From Gammaproteobacteria bacterium (GTDB taxonomy: Bacteria > Pseudomonadota > Gammaproteobacteria > Steroidobacterales > GCA-2729495): 64,000 nucleotides of DNA. The stretch spans positions 2,673,001-2,737,000 of the forward strand of contig CP129466.1 in assembly GCA_030583605.1 (NCBI GenBank), read 5' to 3'. This document shows positions 18,463-27,412 of the stretch, piece after piece; the stretch's first letter is position 1, and every line of letters starts with the position of its first letter. The position numbers were made by a program, and so were the translations under genes. The notes under the pieces were generated by a model that searched no databases, was not told the DNA's origin, and saw only the letters and a program-made list of their open reading frames with translations.

Positions 18463-19500
18463 TCACAGCAGTTCAGCGGCGAGCAGGCGCAATGCCTCGG
18501 CGGAGGCACCGCCGAACAGCATCGTGCTCACGTGACCGGCGCGGCCGGCTTCTTTCCAGGGCGCGAGCCGCGCGCGGATGCGCGCCGCCGGCCCGACGAG
18601 CGCAACCGCGTCGATGAGCTGCTCCGGCACGGCGGCCGCAGCGGCGGCGCGCTCACCGGCGAGGTAGAGATCCTGGATGCGGGCAGCCGCCGCCTCGTAA
18701 CCCATGCGCCGCGCGTAGTCGTGGTAGAAATTGCGGCCGCGCGGTCCCATGCCGCCGATGTACAGCGCCAGGTGTTCACGCACCGGGCGGCGCGCGGCCT
18801 CGACGTCCTCGTGCAGCGACACCGGCACGAACGGCGCCACCTCGATCGCGTCGCGTGCGCGCCCGCCGGCGCGCGCGAGGCCCTCGGCGAGATGCGGCTC
18901 GATGAGTTCCGGCCGCGCCGGATCGAGCCAGATCGGGAACACCCCGTCGGCGATCTCGGCGGCGAGTGCGAGTCCCTTCGGCGTCACCGCAGCGGTGTAG
19001 ATCCTGAGCGCCCGGTCGGCATGCAGGATGCTCTTCATCGGCGCGCCGAGGCCGGTGGCATCGTCGCCTGCGTAGGGAATCCGATAATCGCGCCCCTGGT
19101 GCACCAGCGGCGCTTCGCGCGCAGCGACCTGGCGGATGATCGCAATGTACTCGCGGGTACGCGACAGCGGCCGGCCGTAGGCGACGCCGTACCAGCCCTC
19201 CACCACGCGCGGTCCCGAGGGGCCGATGCCGAGCAGAAAGCGTCCGCCCGAGAGCGCATTCAGCGTCATCGCGGTCATGGCCGCGCAGGTCGGGGTTCGC
19301 GCGGGCATCTGCATGATCGCGGTGCCCACGCGGATACGTGTGGTGCGCGCGAGCAGCCAGGCGGCCGTGGAGACCGCATCGGTCCCGTAGGCCTCGGAGG
19401 TCCACGCCGAGTCGAAGCCGAGCCGCTCGGCCTCCAGCACGAGGTCGAGTGGCAGGCTGACCTGCGCCATGCCGTAACCAGCCACGAAGCCGAGTCGCAT
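18463..19500 (-). CDS. LLM-class F420-dependent oxidoreductase
   Basis: A 345-aa member of the F420-dependent LLM family (glucose-6-phosphate dehydrogenase/MSMEG-type subgroup). It shows [41 protein letters not shown] and [19 protein letters not shown], all standard for that group. The ATG at 19500 is chosen because homology begins at [10 protein letters not shown]; the open frame continues upstream without similarity. It precedes the LLM gene at 17372-18430 by 32 bp. No partner regulator is adjacent. The true substrate cannot be inferred. Confidence 0.86.
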   Translation of the reverse strand: MRLGFVAGYGMAQVSLPLDLVLEAERLGFDSAWTSEAYGTDAVSTAAWLLARTTRIRVGTAIMQMPARTPTCAAMTAMTLNALSGGRFLLGIGPSGPRVVEGWYGVAYGRPLSRTREYIAIIRQVAAREAPLVHQGRDYRIPYAGDDATGLGAPMKSILHADRALRIYTAAVTPKGLALAAEIADGVFPIWLDPARPELIEPHLAEGLARAGGRARDAIEVAPFVPVSLHEDVEAARRPVREHLALYIGGMGPRGRNFYHDYARRMGYEAAAARIQDLYLAGERAAAAAAVPEQLIDAVALVGPAARIRARLAPWKEAGRAGHVSTMLFGGASAEALRLLAAELL

Positions 19501-19765
19501 CGGATTCCGTCCCCTTGCGCGCGAACCTCCGCCAGCGGCATCGTGTGCCGAAATGCCCCCGGGCGGCAACTGCCGGCGCCGCTCGCCGGCTGCGCCGGGG
19601 CGCAATGCGGCGCGCCGCGGTTCACCGTGAGCGCGGCCGGGAACGGCAGTGACGGTAGCAGAGAGATGCGAACCGGCGGCGCCAGCCCGCCGTGCACTGG
19701 GTAAACGACCGGGGCAGCGGCCCCGCGGGAGGCAAAGCGGGTCGCCCCGCCCGCCCGGGTGCGGC

Positions 19766-20338
19766 TCAGCGCTCCGTCGGGTCGCGCAGCGGCAGGCGGG
19801 TGATCTTGCCGCGCGGCTGGCTGGCCGCTTCCGCCTGCAGGACGCGCAGCTTGCCCGTGAGTTCCTCGCGCTCAGCGGCAAGTTGTTGCACCTGCTCGAT
19901 CACCGCTTCCGAGCCGGCGCGCGCGACGCTCAGTTCCGTCTCGGCTTCCTTCACACGAACGTTGGCGCGGATGGTCTGCTCGGCGCGGTCCACGAGTTCC
20001 TCGCGCAGCGCCTGCGTCTTCGCGCATTCGTCGGCCAGGCGCTTGCGCAGATGCTCCATCTCGTGATCACGCTCGAGCAGCGCCGCGGCACCGGTTTGCA
20101 CCTGCGTCTGTAACTGGCCGGTCTCCTCCCGGCTGCGCTCGATCGCGAGCTCCGCCTCCTCGGCCTTGCGTTGCGCAACGCGCAGGTCCGCCTCCAGCGC
20201 GCGGATGCGGTGGTTGACCTCCTGCGGACGAGCGCTGCCGTGACGTGCGGCGAACCACGTGCCAATACGCCCCATGGCCCAGCCGCCGAGGACGCCGATA
20301 AGGCCGAAGATCAGGACGAGTTCCTGAATCGTTAACAT
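19766..20338 (-). CDS. Membrane-anchored coiled-coil protein of unknown function
   Basis: A 190-aa protein I do not recognise by name. Residues 1-22 form one hydrophobic segment (LTIQELVLIFGLIGVLGGWAMG), followed by a long heptad-like coiled coil (RIRALEADLRVAQRKAEEAELAIERS onward to about residue 170) rich in Glu, Arg and Ala. The tail is basic (RGKITRLPL). The ATG at 20338 puts the membrane segment at the extreme N-terminus; an upstream extension would bury it. No catalytic motif is visible. It could be a DUF1043/ZapG-like envelope protein, but this is only a resemblance in layout. Confidence 0.7.
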   Translation of the reverse strand: MLTIQELVLIFGLIGVLGGWAMGRIGTWFAARHGSARPQEVNHRIRALEADLRVAQRKAEEAELAIERSREETGQLQTQVQTGAAALLERDHEMEHLRKRLADECAKTQALREELVDRAEQTIRANVRVKEAETELSVARAGSEAVIEQVQQLAAEREELTGKLRVLQAEAASQPRGKITRLPLRDPTER

Positions 20339-20491
20339 AACGCAAGGCTGCCGCGCACTATGTAAGACCGGCAGCCTAGACCTACTGGCGTCGCTGCCGC
20401 CAGGCACTGGTTCTCAAAGAAATAAGGTTCAGCGCCGCGGGTGCAAACCCGAATCCGCGCAGCACCCCTCGAGGAGCGGCAGTCCCGGCCG

Positions 20492-22483
20492 CTACGGCGT
20501 CTGCGCGCCCGGTGGCAGCGCGAACGCCAGCAGGTAATCGTCGATGCCGGCGCTGTCATACCAGCTATGACCACCGGCCGCGAACACCACGTACTGCCGC
20601 CCGTTGACCATGTAGGTCATGGGCGTTGCCTGGGCCGATGTGGGCGTGCGCAATTCCCAGACCTGCTCACCGGTGTCGATATCGAAAGCGCGCACCCGCG
20701 CATCGGAGGTTGCCCCGATGAAGATCAGCCCACCCGCCGTGATGATCGGTCCGCCCGCAGAGGGCGTGCCGTATTCCAACGGAATCGGTACCGGCATCAT
20801 CCTGTCGAGCACACCGAAAGGCACCTTCCATTTGATCTCGCCCTCGGCCATGTCCACCGCAACGAGAAAGTTCCATGGCGGGGCCGTGCATGGCGTCGGC
20901 GGAAAATCGCGCGGCGACAGCGGGCCCTGCGTGATGCCGTAGGGCGTGTTGCCGATATAGCCGGGCGCCTGCATCGGCGCACCGGCCTCCGGCCGTTTTG
21001 CAACCTCCGGGTCCACTTCTGCCCTCGGCACCAGCTTGACGACGTAGGGAAACTCCGCGACCGGAGTCACGAGCAGGTTGCGCTGCGGATCGAACGCGCC
21101 GCCACCCCAGTTCGGCCCGCCACCGATCTGCGGAAACAGGATGGTGCCCTGGGTGCTCGGCGGTTCGAAGTGTCCGCCATGGCGCATCGACTCGATCTTC
21201 TCGCGGCAGGCCCGGCGCTCCCAGAACGTGAAGCCCCAGGCGTCGTCGGGGCTCAGCGTGTTGCGCACCAGCACGGGCGGCTTCACGGGAAACGGCTGCG
21301 TCGGTGAGAGCTGCTCCCCCGCAACATCCGTCAGCGTCGGCACCGGGCGTTCCTCGATCGGGAACAGCGGCTCGCCGGTCGCGCGGTTGAACGAAAACAG
21401 CATGCCGGTCTTGACGAGCTGAAACAGCGCCGGGATGGTCTCGCCGTCGCGGCGCATATCCACCGCGATCGGCGGCGAGCCGACGTCGCGATCCCACACG
21501 TCGTGGTGCAGGGTCTGGAAGCCCCACACGAACTCGCCGGTGGACCCGCGCAGCGCCACGATGGAGTTCGCCCACTTGTTGTCACCGGGCCGATGCGCGC
21601 CCCAGAAGTTGGGCGCGGGACTCGCGGTCGGAATGAATACCAGGTCGCGCTCCTCGTCCACCGACATCGCCGCCCAGCTGTTGCCGCCACCGATTCCGGG
21701 CGGTGTCGGCTCGATGCCGTGCTTCGCCTCACGCACCAGCGGATCCCAGGTCCACTGCAGCGCACCGCTGCGCGCATCGAAGCCGCGGATCGCGCCATTG
21801 ACTGACCATTCGCTGCGGAACTTGTTCGACGTGGTGCTGACGACCACCGTGTCGCGCACCACCGCGGCCGGCGTGACGAGCTGGGTGCTGGCGATGCCCT
21901 GCACCGGCGGCAGCGCGGCGATCAGCGGCCCGACGTCCACCACGCCCTGCTTGCCGAAACCTTCGCAGGGGCGTCCGTTGCGCGCATCGAGTGCGAACAG
22001 CCGCTTGTCGGCGGTCGGCATGAACAGCCGGTACGCACAGGCTGCATCCGGCGCCGCCTTGCCGTCGCGCCAGAACGCCGCGCCCTTGCACTTGAAGCGC
22101 CCGGCATAAGGCGTCTTGTCGATCTGCGGATCCCAGCGCCAGCGCTCGGTGCCCCGCTCCGGGTCCAGCGCGAAGACCCGGTTGAAGGGGTCGCAGACGA
22201 TGAGGTGTCCGCCGGCCTGCGGTGGCAGCAGGATCGGTGTGGCCTGGAAATCGATGTACTGCTTCAGCGCCGGGTTTTCCTTGACCGCCCCGGTACGAAA
22301 CTGCCAGGCGAGTTCGAGCCCGGCGACGTTGCCGCGATTGATCTGCGCGAGTGTCGAGTAACGACTGCCGCCCGGATCGCCGCCGTAGGCGAGCCAGTCA
22401 TCGCCTGCGCCGTGCGCCACTCCTGCGGCAAAGACCAGGCCGAGGTACAGCCCGGCGAGATGCAGCCGGCGCCCGGCGGTCAC
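20492..22483 (-). CDS. PQQ-dependent dehydrogenase (quinoprotein), periplasmic
   Basis: A 663-aa eight-bladed propeller quinoprotein. The N-terminal 26 residues are a signal peptide (LYLGLVFAAGVAHGA), and there are no five transmembrane helices as in membrane glucose dehydrogenase. Family features include WLAYGGDPGGSRYSTLAQIN, repeated propeller strands with W motifs, TLHHDVWDRDVGSPP, and GGLIFIGATSDARVRAFDIDTGEQVW. It probably oxidises an alcohol or sugar in the periplasm, passing electrons to quinone or cytochrome. A gene of chorismate-lyase type lies 34 bp upstream on the same strand. PQQ synthesis genes are not in the window. Confidence 0.9.
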   Translation of the reverse strand: MTAGRRLHLAGLYLGLVFAAGVAHGAGDDWLAYGGDPGGSRYSTLAQINRGNVAGLELAWQFRTGAVKENPALKQYIDFQATPILLPPQAGGHLIVCDPFNRVFALDPERGTERWRWDPQIDKTPYAGRFKCKGAAFWRDGKAAPDAACAYRLFMPTADKRLFALDARNGRPCEGFGKQGVVDVGPLIAALPPVQGIASTQLVTPAAVVRDTVVVSTTSNKFRSEWSVNGAIRGFDARSGALQWTWDPLVREAKHGIEPTPPGIGGGNSWAAMSVDEERDLVFIPTASPAPNFWGAHRPGDNKWANSIVALRGSTGEFVWGFQTLHHDVWDRDVGSPPIAVDMRRDGETIPALFQLVKTGMLFSFNRATGEPLFPIEERPVPTLTDVAGEQLSPTQPFPVKPPVLVRNTLSPDDAWGFTFWERRACREKIESMRHGGHFEPPSTQGTILFPQIGGGPNWGGGAFDPQRNLLVTPVAEFPYVVKLVPRAEVDPEVAKRPEAGAPMQAPGYIGNTPYGITQGPLSPRDFPPTPCTAPPWNFLVAVDMAEGEIKWKVPFGVLDRMMPVPIPLEYGTPSAGGPIITAGGLIFIGATSDARVRAFDIDTGEQVWELRTPTSAQATPMTYMVNGRQYVVFAAGGHSWYDSAGIDDYLLAFALPPGAQTP

Positions 22484-22517
22484 CCGGATCTCCGCAGCGG
22501 GCCGGCCATGGCCGCTC

Positions 22518-23120
22518 TCACAGCGGGAAACGCTCGGTGATCAGCATCAGTGGCCGCCCTGCGACGAGCAGCCGGTAGCTGCGCACGAGAAACTCGCCCG
22601 GGTGCCGGGCGCTCACCTCGGGCGGCACGTCTGCCGGCCGGTCGCGACCGAACCACAGCGGCTCGCGCCGGGACTCCAGTCCCGCATCGATCAGAATACG
22701 GCCGATACCGCCGCCTTCCGATTGCAGGCCGCGACGCAGGTCGGCGTCGATGCGCCCGGTGGCGATCCGGGAGTCGGCCCAGGCAAAAAAGCGCCCGCTC
22801 TGCGCGCCGCACAGCATGACCTGCCGGCGCATGACGTCGGCACCGGCATCGAGTGCCAGCCACGGGTCGGCCTCGGTCAGGCGCAGTTCGTGCTGATCGA
22901 GACGCAGCACGTCAACGGGCTCGAGCGCCCATGCCTCGATGAACTGCGTGACGGTGCCGTCGATCACCAGCAGGGCGCGCTGTAACGCCTCGAGCGCGGC
23001 CGCCTCCACGGGCTCGATGGCGGCAGGCCGCGCGGCCTGGGCGACGTATACGCGCGCGAGCGGATCGAATTCGCGGTGCGCTGCGTCGTTGCGCCGGCGC
23101 GTCGCAGGCAGTACGTTCAT
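22518..23120 (-). CDS. Chorismate pyruvate-lyase-like protein (DUF98 family)
   Basis: A 200-aa protein with the single-domain alpha/beta fold of UbiC and DUF98 chorismate lyases. Typical elements are a central helix-turn with ALLVIDGTVTQFIEAWALEPVDV, a mid-region arginine (VMRRQVMLCG) and a C-terminal HPGEFLVRSYRLLVAGRPLMLITERFP. Members release 4-hydroxybenzoate (or 3-hydroxybenzoate) from chorismate. It is 34 bp upstream of the PQQ dehydrogenase and divergent from the hydrolase at 23159. A link between a hydroxybenzoate and the quinoprotein is not established; the family assignment itself is moderately sure. Confidence 0.65.
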   Translation of the reverse strand: MNVLPATRRRNDAAHREFDPLARVYVAQAARPAAIEPVEAAALEALQRALLVIDGTVTQFIEAWALEPVDVLRLDQHELRLTEADPWLALDAGADVMRRQVMLCGAQSGRFFAWADSRIATGRIDADLRRGLQSEGGGIGRILIDAGLESRREPLWFGRDRPADVPPEVSARHPGEFLVRSYRLLVAGRPLMLITERFPL

Positions 23121-23158
23121 GGGGACGAATATTAGGTGCTTTTACAGGGCCTGTCCTC

Positions 23159-24859
23159 ATGCACAACCAGGTCAGTCGTCATTTCGTCACCATCGATGGC
23201 CGCTGGGGTCCGCGGCAGGTGCACTACCGGCGCGCCGGTGCAGGCCCCGCGGTGCTGCTGCTGCACCAGTCGCCGCAGTCCTCGCGCGAGATGGTGGACC
23301 TGATGCGCCGCTGGGCGCTGCACTTCACTCTCATCGCGCCGGACACCCCCGGCTACGGCAGCTCCGACCCGCTCGGCCCGGCCATCGTGCCGATCGCGGA
23401 TTTCGCTGCCGCCACGCTCGAGTTCGCCGACGCCATCGGCATCAGGCGCTTCGGCGTGTACGGCTACCACACCGGCGCGAGCGTCGGCGCGTGGCTTGCC
23501 GCCGCCAACGCCGAGCGTGTCAGCGCGCTCGCCGCGAACGGCCTCGTCCAGCTCACCGACGCCGAGCGGAGCAACATCCTCGGGAAGTATCTGCCGCCAC
23601 TGGTGCCCTCCTGGGACGGCAGCCACCTCGCCTGGCTGTGGGCGCGGGTCCGCGAACAGACCGTGTTCTTTCCCTGGCATGAGCGCAGCGCCGCCACGCG
23701 CATGGACTTCGACATGCCGGAGCCGAACCGGCTGCACGCGAGCCTGATGGAGTTCCTGCGCGCCGGGGACCACTACGCAGTCGCCTATCGCGCGGCCTTC
23801 GAGTCGCAGCCGGAGACGATCCTGCCTGCGCTGCGTGTTCCCCTGCTGGTGACTGCGGCTCACGGCGACCCCTTGCAGGAACACTTTGCCCGCTACCAGA
23901 ACCTGCCGCCTGCGGCCAGGATCGAAGCCGCCGGCTCGGGTGCCGATGCGCTCGAGCGTTCGCTGCAGCACCTGCTCGCCCATCGCGGCGACGATGCTCC
24001 GGCACCGGTGGCGACGCGGCCGATTCCCGGTCGGCTGTGGAACTGCATGGTGCACACCCCGGACGGCGAGGCGCGCGTGCGCATGGATCTCTCCGGTCGC
24101 GGTGAGCCCTTGCTGCTGCTGCACGACGCCGGGCAGTCGTCGGCGATGCTCACCGCGCTCGCCGCACCACTCATCGGCACGCGGCCGCTGCTCGCTCCGG
24201 ACCTGCCCGGTCACGGCGCGTCCGAAGCAGCGGACGGAGCAGGCATGGCGACGGTGCATACCTGTGCCGAAGCCGCGGGCGCAATTCTCGGGCGCCTCGG
24301 TCTGCGCGAAGTGGCTGCGCTCGGGCAAGGCGCGGGTGCCTGCATCGCGCTGGTGCTCGCCCGGCAAAGCAGCCTGATGCGACCACGGCTGGCACTGACC
24401 GATCTGCCATGGCTCGCGGCCGAAGCGCGTGTCGCGTTCCTGCGCCACGGCCTGCCGGCCATCGAACCGCAATGGCATGGCGGTCACCTGCAGCTTGCCT
24501 GGCACCTGCTGCGTGACTCGCGCCTGTTCTTCCCGTGGTTCGAACGCAGCCGGCGCGCGGCGCGGCCCGGCACGCCGGATCTCGACGAACGACGCCTGCA
24601 CCTCGAGTTGTGCGACCTGCTCGGTGCCGCCGGCCACTGGCAGTCGCTCACCGCCGACGCGCTCGAATTCCCGCTGATCGAGGCCCTGCGCCAGTCGCCA
24701 GCCGCGATCCTGCTCGGCGCGACCGCCGGCAGTCCGTGGTACGAGGCGACCCGCGAAGCGGCTGCTGCCACCGGCCGCGAGCTCGTGGACCTGCCCATCG
24801 ATGCCGCCGCGCGCCTGCCAGCGCTGGTTGCGGCGGTGCAACGCCTCAACCTGAGCTAG
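23159..24859 (+). CDS. Tandem alpha/beta-hydrolase-fold protein lacking both nucleophile serines
   Basis: A 566-aa protein made of two alpha/beta hydrolase domains (about 1-280 and 285-566). In each, the nucleophile elbow GxSxG is altered. The first reads GYHTG (His104 in the Ser position); the second reads GQGAG (Gly391). The oxyanion-side HQSPQSSRE and HDAGQSSAM segments and the DxxGYG/DLPGHG loops are preserved, so the folds look sound. The two halves share sequence (FFPWHERS and FFPWFERS), which points to internal duplication. It may be a binding protein or use a different chemistry. Transcription is divergent from the chorismate-lyase-like gene across 38 bp. Confidence 0.82.
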   Translation: MHNQVSRHFVTIDGRWGPRQVHYRRAGAGPAVLLLHQSPQSSREMVDLMRRWALHFTLIAPDTPGYGSSDPLGPAIVPIADFAAATLEFADAIGIRRFGVYGYHTGASVGAWLAAANAERVSALAANGLVQLTDAERSNILGKYLPPLVPSWDGSHLAWLWARVREQTVFFPWHERSAATRMDFDMPEPNRLHASLMEFLRAGDHYAVAYRAAFESQPETILPALRVPLLVTAAHGDPLQEHFARYQNLPPAARIEAAGSGADALERSLQHLLAHRGDDAPAPVATRPIPGRLWNCMVHTPDGEARVRMDLSGRGEPLLLLHDAGQSSAMLTALAAPLIGTRPLLAPDLPGHGASEAADGAGMATVHTCAEAAGAILGRLGLREVAALGQGAGACIALVLARQSSLMRPRLALTDLPWLAAEARVAFLRHGLPAIEPQWHGGHLQLAWHLLRDSRLFFPWFERSRRAARPGTPDLDERRLHLELCDLLGAAGHWQSLTADALEFPLIEALRQSPAAILLGATAGSPWYEATREAAAATGRELVDLPIDAAARLPALVAAVQRLNLS

Positions 24860-25173
24860 AACATCGCGCTCAATACCAGGATCACCAGTCGCTGCCTTCA
24901 CTCCAGATCGCCGAAGCAGGCCGCAGGCGCAGGCTCTCCAGCAACCGCAGGCCGCCGCTAAAGCAGAGGTCCGACAGCCAGGCCGTGCCGTCACGATTCG
25001 ACGATGGCTCAGAATGCGCTGCACCTCCGCGGTGCCCCTCTCCGCCGGGTGCCGCGTGCCGTGTACTATATGAGAGAGCCGCTCAAGGTCGATGACCTGT
25101 GGGCGGGACTTCGCATTCTCGGAGCGGTCCATTTCATGTTCCGCGACATCACCATCCCGCACAAAGGGCTCGC
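24860..25173. other. Intergenic stretch without a supported gene
   Basis: About 310 bp between the tandem hydrolase and the small protein at 25174. I see no convincing gene, tRNA, repeat or terminator. A 61-codon open frame at 25004-25189 overlaps the next gene and resembles no family. The AT-richer GTACTATATGAG near 25060 could contain a promoter -10 element for the downstream gene, without a clear -35. Confidence 0.4.
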
Positions 25174-25542
25174 ATGGCCATTGATATAGACAGGCTGACA
25201 GAGGCCGAGCTCATCGATCTGAACAATCGCATCGTGGAACGCCTGAGATTCCTCTCTCAGATGCGGGCCCACGCGGAAATGCTCGAGTTCAGGATTGGCG
25301 ACCGCGTTTCGTTTCGGCCGGCGGGTCGCAGCGAGACAGTTGGCATGCTGACACGGTATAACCGCAAAACCGTCACCGTCATCACCGACGATGGACAGCG
25401 ATGGAACGTCGCGCCGACGCTGATCCGCAGGGTCATGAAGAATGCGAGTGGCGGGTCGGAGCAGAACGTCATCGAGTTGCGGAACAGATTAGGTTCTGCG
25501 GCGATTGGCGGACCGCCCGCATCCTCAGGCTCGCAGCGGTGA
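25174..25542 (+). CDS. Conserved small protein with SH3/Tudor-like beta domain
   Basis: A 122-aa protein that I recognise as a conserved hypothetical of proteobacteria. It has an N-terminal helix (IDRLTEAELIDLNNRIVERLRFL) followed by a beta-rich segment, FRIGDRVSFRP...VGMLTRYNRKTVTVITDDGQRW, resembling a small SH3/KOW-like barrel. No catalytic residues stand out. The ATG at 25174 is preferred over an upstream in-phase start because similarity begins at MAIDIDRL. The tail after about residue 95 is low-complexity and probably not conserved. The function is unknown. Confidence 0.72.
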   Translation: MAIDIDRLTEAELIDLNNRIVERLRFLSQMRAHAEMLEFRIGDRVSFRPAGRSETVGMLTRYNRKTVTVITDDGQRWNVAPTLIRRVMKNASGGSEQNVIELRNRLGSAAIGGPPASSGSQR

Positions 25543-25655
25543 GCGGATGCGGCCCGGTGCGCCGTGGTCGAGACCCCACGGCGACCGCCGGGGTCGTGGC
25601 CGTTCGCGTGGCGAATATCAACGCAAATTGTGCCCTTGGGCCGGCGTCGCTCGCA

Positions 25656-25683
25656 TTGACCGGCTAGGTCGCTCCCGTATACT
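25656..25683 (+). promoter_or_regulatory. Sigma70-type promoter upstream of the OmpA-family gene
   Basis: TTGACC at 25656-25661 and TATACT at 25678-25683 are separated by 16 bp, a good match to -35 and -10 consensus in otherwise GC-rich DNA. Transcription would start near 25690 and leave a leader of about 180 nt before the porin ATG at 25869. The rest of the 25543-25868 gap holds no gene I can support. Confidence 0.6.
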
Positions 25684-25868
25684 GCGTTGCGCTTGGATGG
25701 GCCGCCGGCGCACCAGGGAGAGCGCGGTGCCGGCCATTCGAAAACGATAAGCCAGCCCTGCGACAGTCCGGTATCACCCTGCCCGCGGGCCGCAGGTTCG
25801 CAGATTCCATGGAATCCGGCCGGGGGTCGTGGCGCGGGGAAACGGTCAATATGATGGAGACTCGGTTT

Positions 25869-26978
25869 ATGAAGCGCACGGCCATCGTCGTCTGCCTCGG
25901 TCTGGCGAGCTGGACCGCCCAGGCCGCCCAGGACGTCCCGGGGTGGCGGGTCGGGGCGGCTGCAAGTTTCAGTGACTTCGAGTGGACCGACGGCGACCTC
26001 GACCTCATCGACGACAACACCCTCGGCCTGAAGCTCAGCGTCCAGTACCGTCTCAACAGCTGGCTCGGTGTCGAAGGCGCATATCACAACACCGGCGACT
26101 TCGAGGAATTCTCCACCAAGCCTGCCCCCAACGACGGCAACCTGGAGCTGAACTTCGATGGCTTCAGCGGCGCGCTCCTCGGCTACATTCCCATCCCGAC
26201 GGACGAAGTCAGCGTCTATCTCAAGGCGGGCCTGTACAGCTTCGATGGCGAGTTGAGCCGCAACGGCACGGTGACCTCCACCTCCTCCGAGGAGGGTGTC
26301 ATGGCCGGCGCAGGCGCGATCATCCATATTGCCGAGCGTCTCGGCATGCGCGCGGACCTCGACTGGTTCGACGCCGAGGTCGGTGATCTCTGGTCGGCGA
26401 ACCTCGGCCTGGAGTATTCCTTCGGCGGCGAGAAAAAGGCCGAGCCGGTCGTCGCGGCCGCAGCGCCGCCGCCCCCACCGCCGCCTCCGCCCCCGGCGCC
26501 TGCGCCCGATGCCGACGGTGACGGCGTGCCCGATGCCGCCGACCGCTGCCCCAATACTCCAGCCGGTGACCGCGTCGACGCGCGCGGCTGCTCCTGCGAC
26601 GTCACCCGCCAGCTGCAGTTCGCCTTCGGCTCGGCCGAGCTGACCGAAGCCGACAAGGTCATGCTCGATGAAGTCGCCGGCAACCTCATCGCGCTCGGCT
26701 TCGTCAGCGGCACCATCGAGGGCCACACCGACTCCGTCGGCAGCGAAGCGTTCAACCAGCGCCTCTCCGAGCAGCGTGCCGAGGCGGTCGCCGATTACCT
26801 CGGCAACCGCGGCATCGCCCGCGGGCGGCTGCGTGTGGTCGGCTTTGGCCTGAGTCAGCCGGTCGCCGACAATGCCACCGAGGAAGGCCGCGCGGAGAAC
26901 CGTCGCGTCGTGATGCGCCGCGATGACTGCGGCCCTGCCGGTGGCAGCGCCGACGAGGACTCGGGCGAGGACAACTGA
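25869..26978 (+). CDS. OmpA-family outer-membrane protein
   Basis: A 369-aa outer-membrane protein. It has a signal peptide (MKRTAIVVCLGLASWTAQA), an eight-stranded OmpA-like barrel (about 25-190, ending LGLEYSFGG), a proline hinge of ten consecutive prolines, a thrombospondin type 3-like calcium motif (DADGDGVPDAADRCPNTPAGD) and a C-terminal peptidoglycan-binding OmpA domain with GTIEGHTDSVGSEAFNQRLSEQRA. The ATG at 25869 is preferred because it gives the signal peptide at the very start and follows GGAG. An intrinsic terminator follows the gene. It is likely a structural or porin protein linking outer membrane and cell wall. Confidence 0.93.
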   Translation: MKRTAIVVCLGLASWTAQAAQDVPGWRVGAAASFSDFEWTDGDLDLIDDNTLGLKLSVQYRLNSWLGVEGAYHNTGDFEEFSTKPAPNDGNLELNFDGFSGALLGYIPIPTDEVSVYLKAGLYSFDGELSRNGTVTSTSSEEGVMAGAGAIIHIAERLGMRADLDWFDAEVGDLWSANLGLEYSFGGEKKAEPVVAAAAPPPPPPPPPPAPAPDADGDGVPDAADRCPNTPAGDRVDARGCSCDVTRQLQFAFGSAELTEADKVMLDEVAGNLIALGFVSGTIEGHTDSVGSEAFNQRLSEQRAEAVADYLGNRGIARGRLRVVGFGLSQPVADNATEEGRAENRRVVMRRDDCGPAGGSADEDSGEDN

Positions 26979-27007
26979 TCGCCGGCCACGGCCGGTGCCC
27001 GCACCAG

Positions 27008-27042
27008 ATCCCGGCAGCGGCGACGCTGCCGGGATTTTTTTT
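27008..27042 (+). terminator. Rho-independent terminator of the OmpA-family gene
   Basis: A 12-bp perfect stem (ATCCCGGCAGCG, 27008-27019; CGCTGCCGGGAT, 27024-27035) with a GCGA loop is followed by an uninterrupted T run to 27042. It starts 30 bp after the stop codon of the porin gene and faces the plus strand. Confidence 0.9.
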
Positions 27043-27118
27043 CGCCGTCGTTCCGTCCAGCGCCGCGGCACGGATGCTCAGCACCCACGCCCTGTCGCGG
27101 TTGGTCAGCACCGCACCG

Positions 27119-27412
27119 GGTCGCGGCTGGCGCCGCTCCTACAGGGCTGCGTTCAGCGCCGTGGCCGGTCATCACCGTGTAGGAGCGACGCAAGTCGCGA
27201 CCAACGCACCGTTCAGCGTCGCGGCCAGTCAGCGCCGCACCGGGTCGCGGATGGTCATCACCGTGTAGGAGCGACGCAAGTCGCGACCAACGCACCGTCC
27301 AGCGCCGTGGCCGGTCATCACCGTGTAGGAGCGACGCGAGTCGCGACCAGCGCACCGTTCAGCGCCGCGGTTGGTCAGCACCGCACCGGGTCGCGGCTGA
27401 CGCCGCTCCTAC
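27119..27412. repeat. Cluster of REP-like GTAGGAGCG elements in both orientations
   Basis: Three plus-oriented copies of GTAGGAGCGACGCRAGTCGC plus a shared tail start at 27179, 27265 and 27325. They are flanked by two inverted copies (GGTCGCGGCTGRCGCCGCTC with a CTAC end, 27119-27142 and 27389-27412). Spacers also repeat (CAGCGCCG followed by CCGGTCATCACCGT). Each unit is itself an imperfect palindrome (GCGAC...GTCGC). This is the general look of REP/BIME repeats common in high-GC gammaproteobacteria. The right-hand inverted copy supplies the TAG stop of the GST gene. Confidence 0.85.

Noticed and set aside
25004..25189. A 61-codon frame before the conserved small protein.
   Set aside because: It overlaps the supported gene, lacks a ribosome site and matches no family.
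27119..27412. Regular repeats suggesting a CRISPR array.
   Set aside because: Units occur in both orientations, the spacers are also repeated, and no cas gene is present; this is a REP-like cluster.
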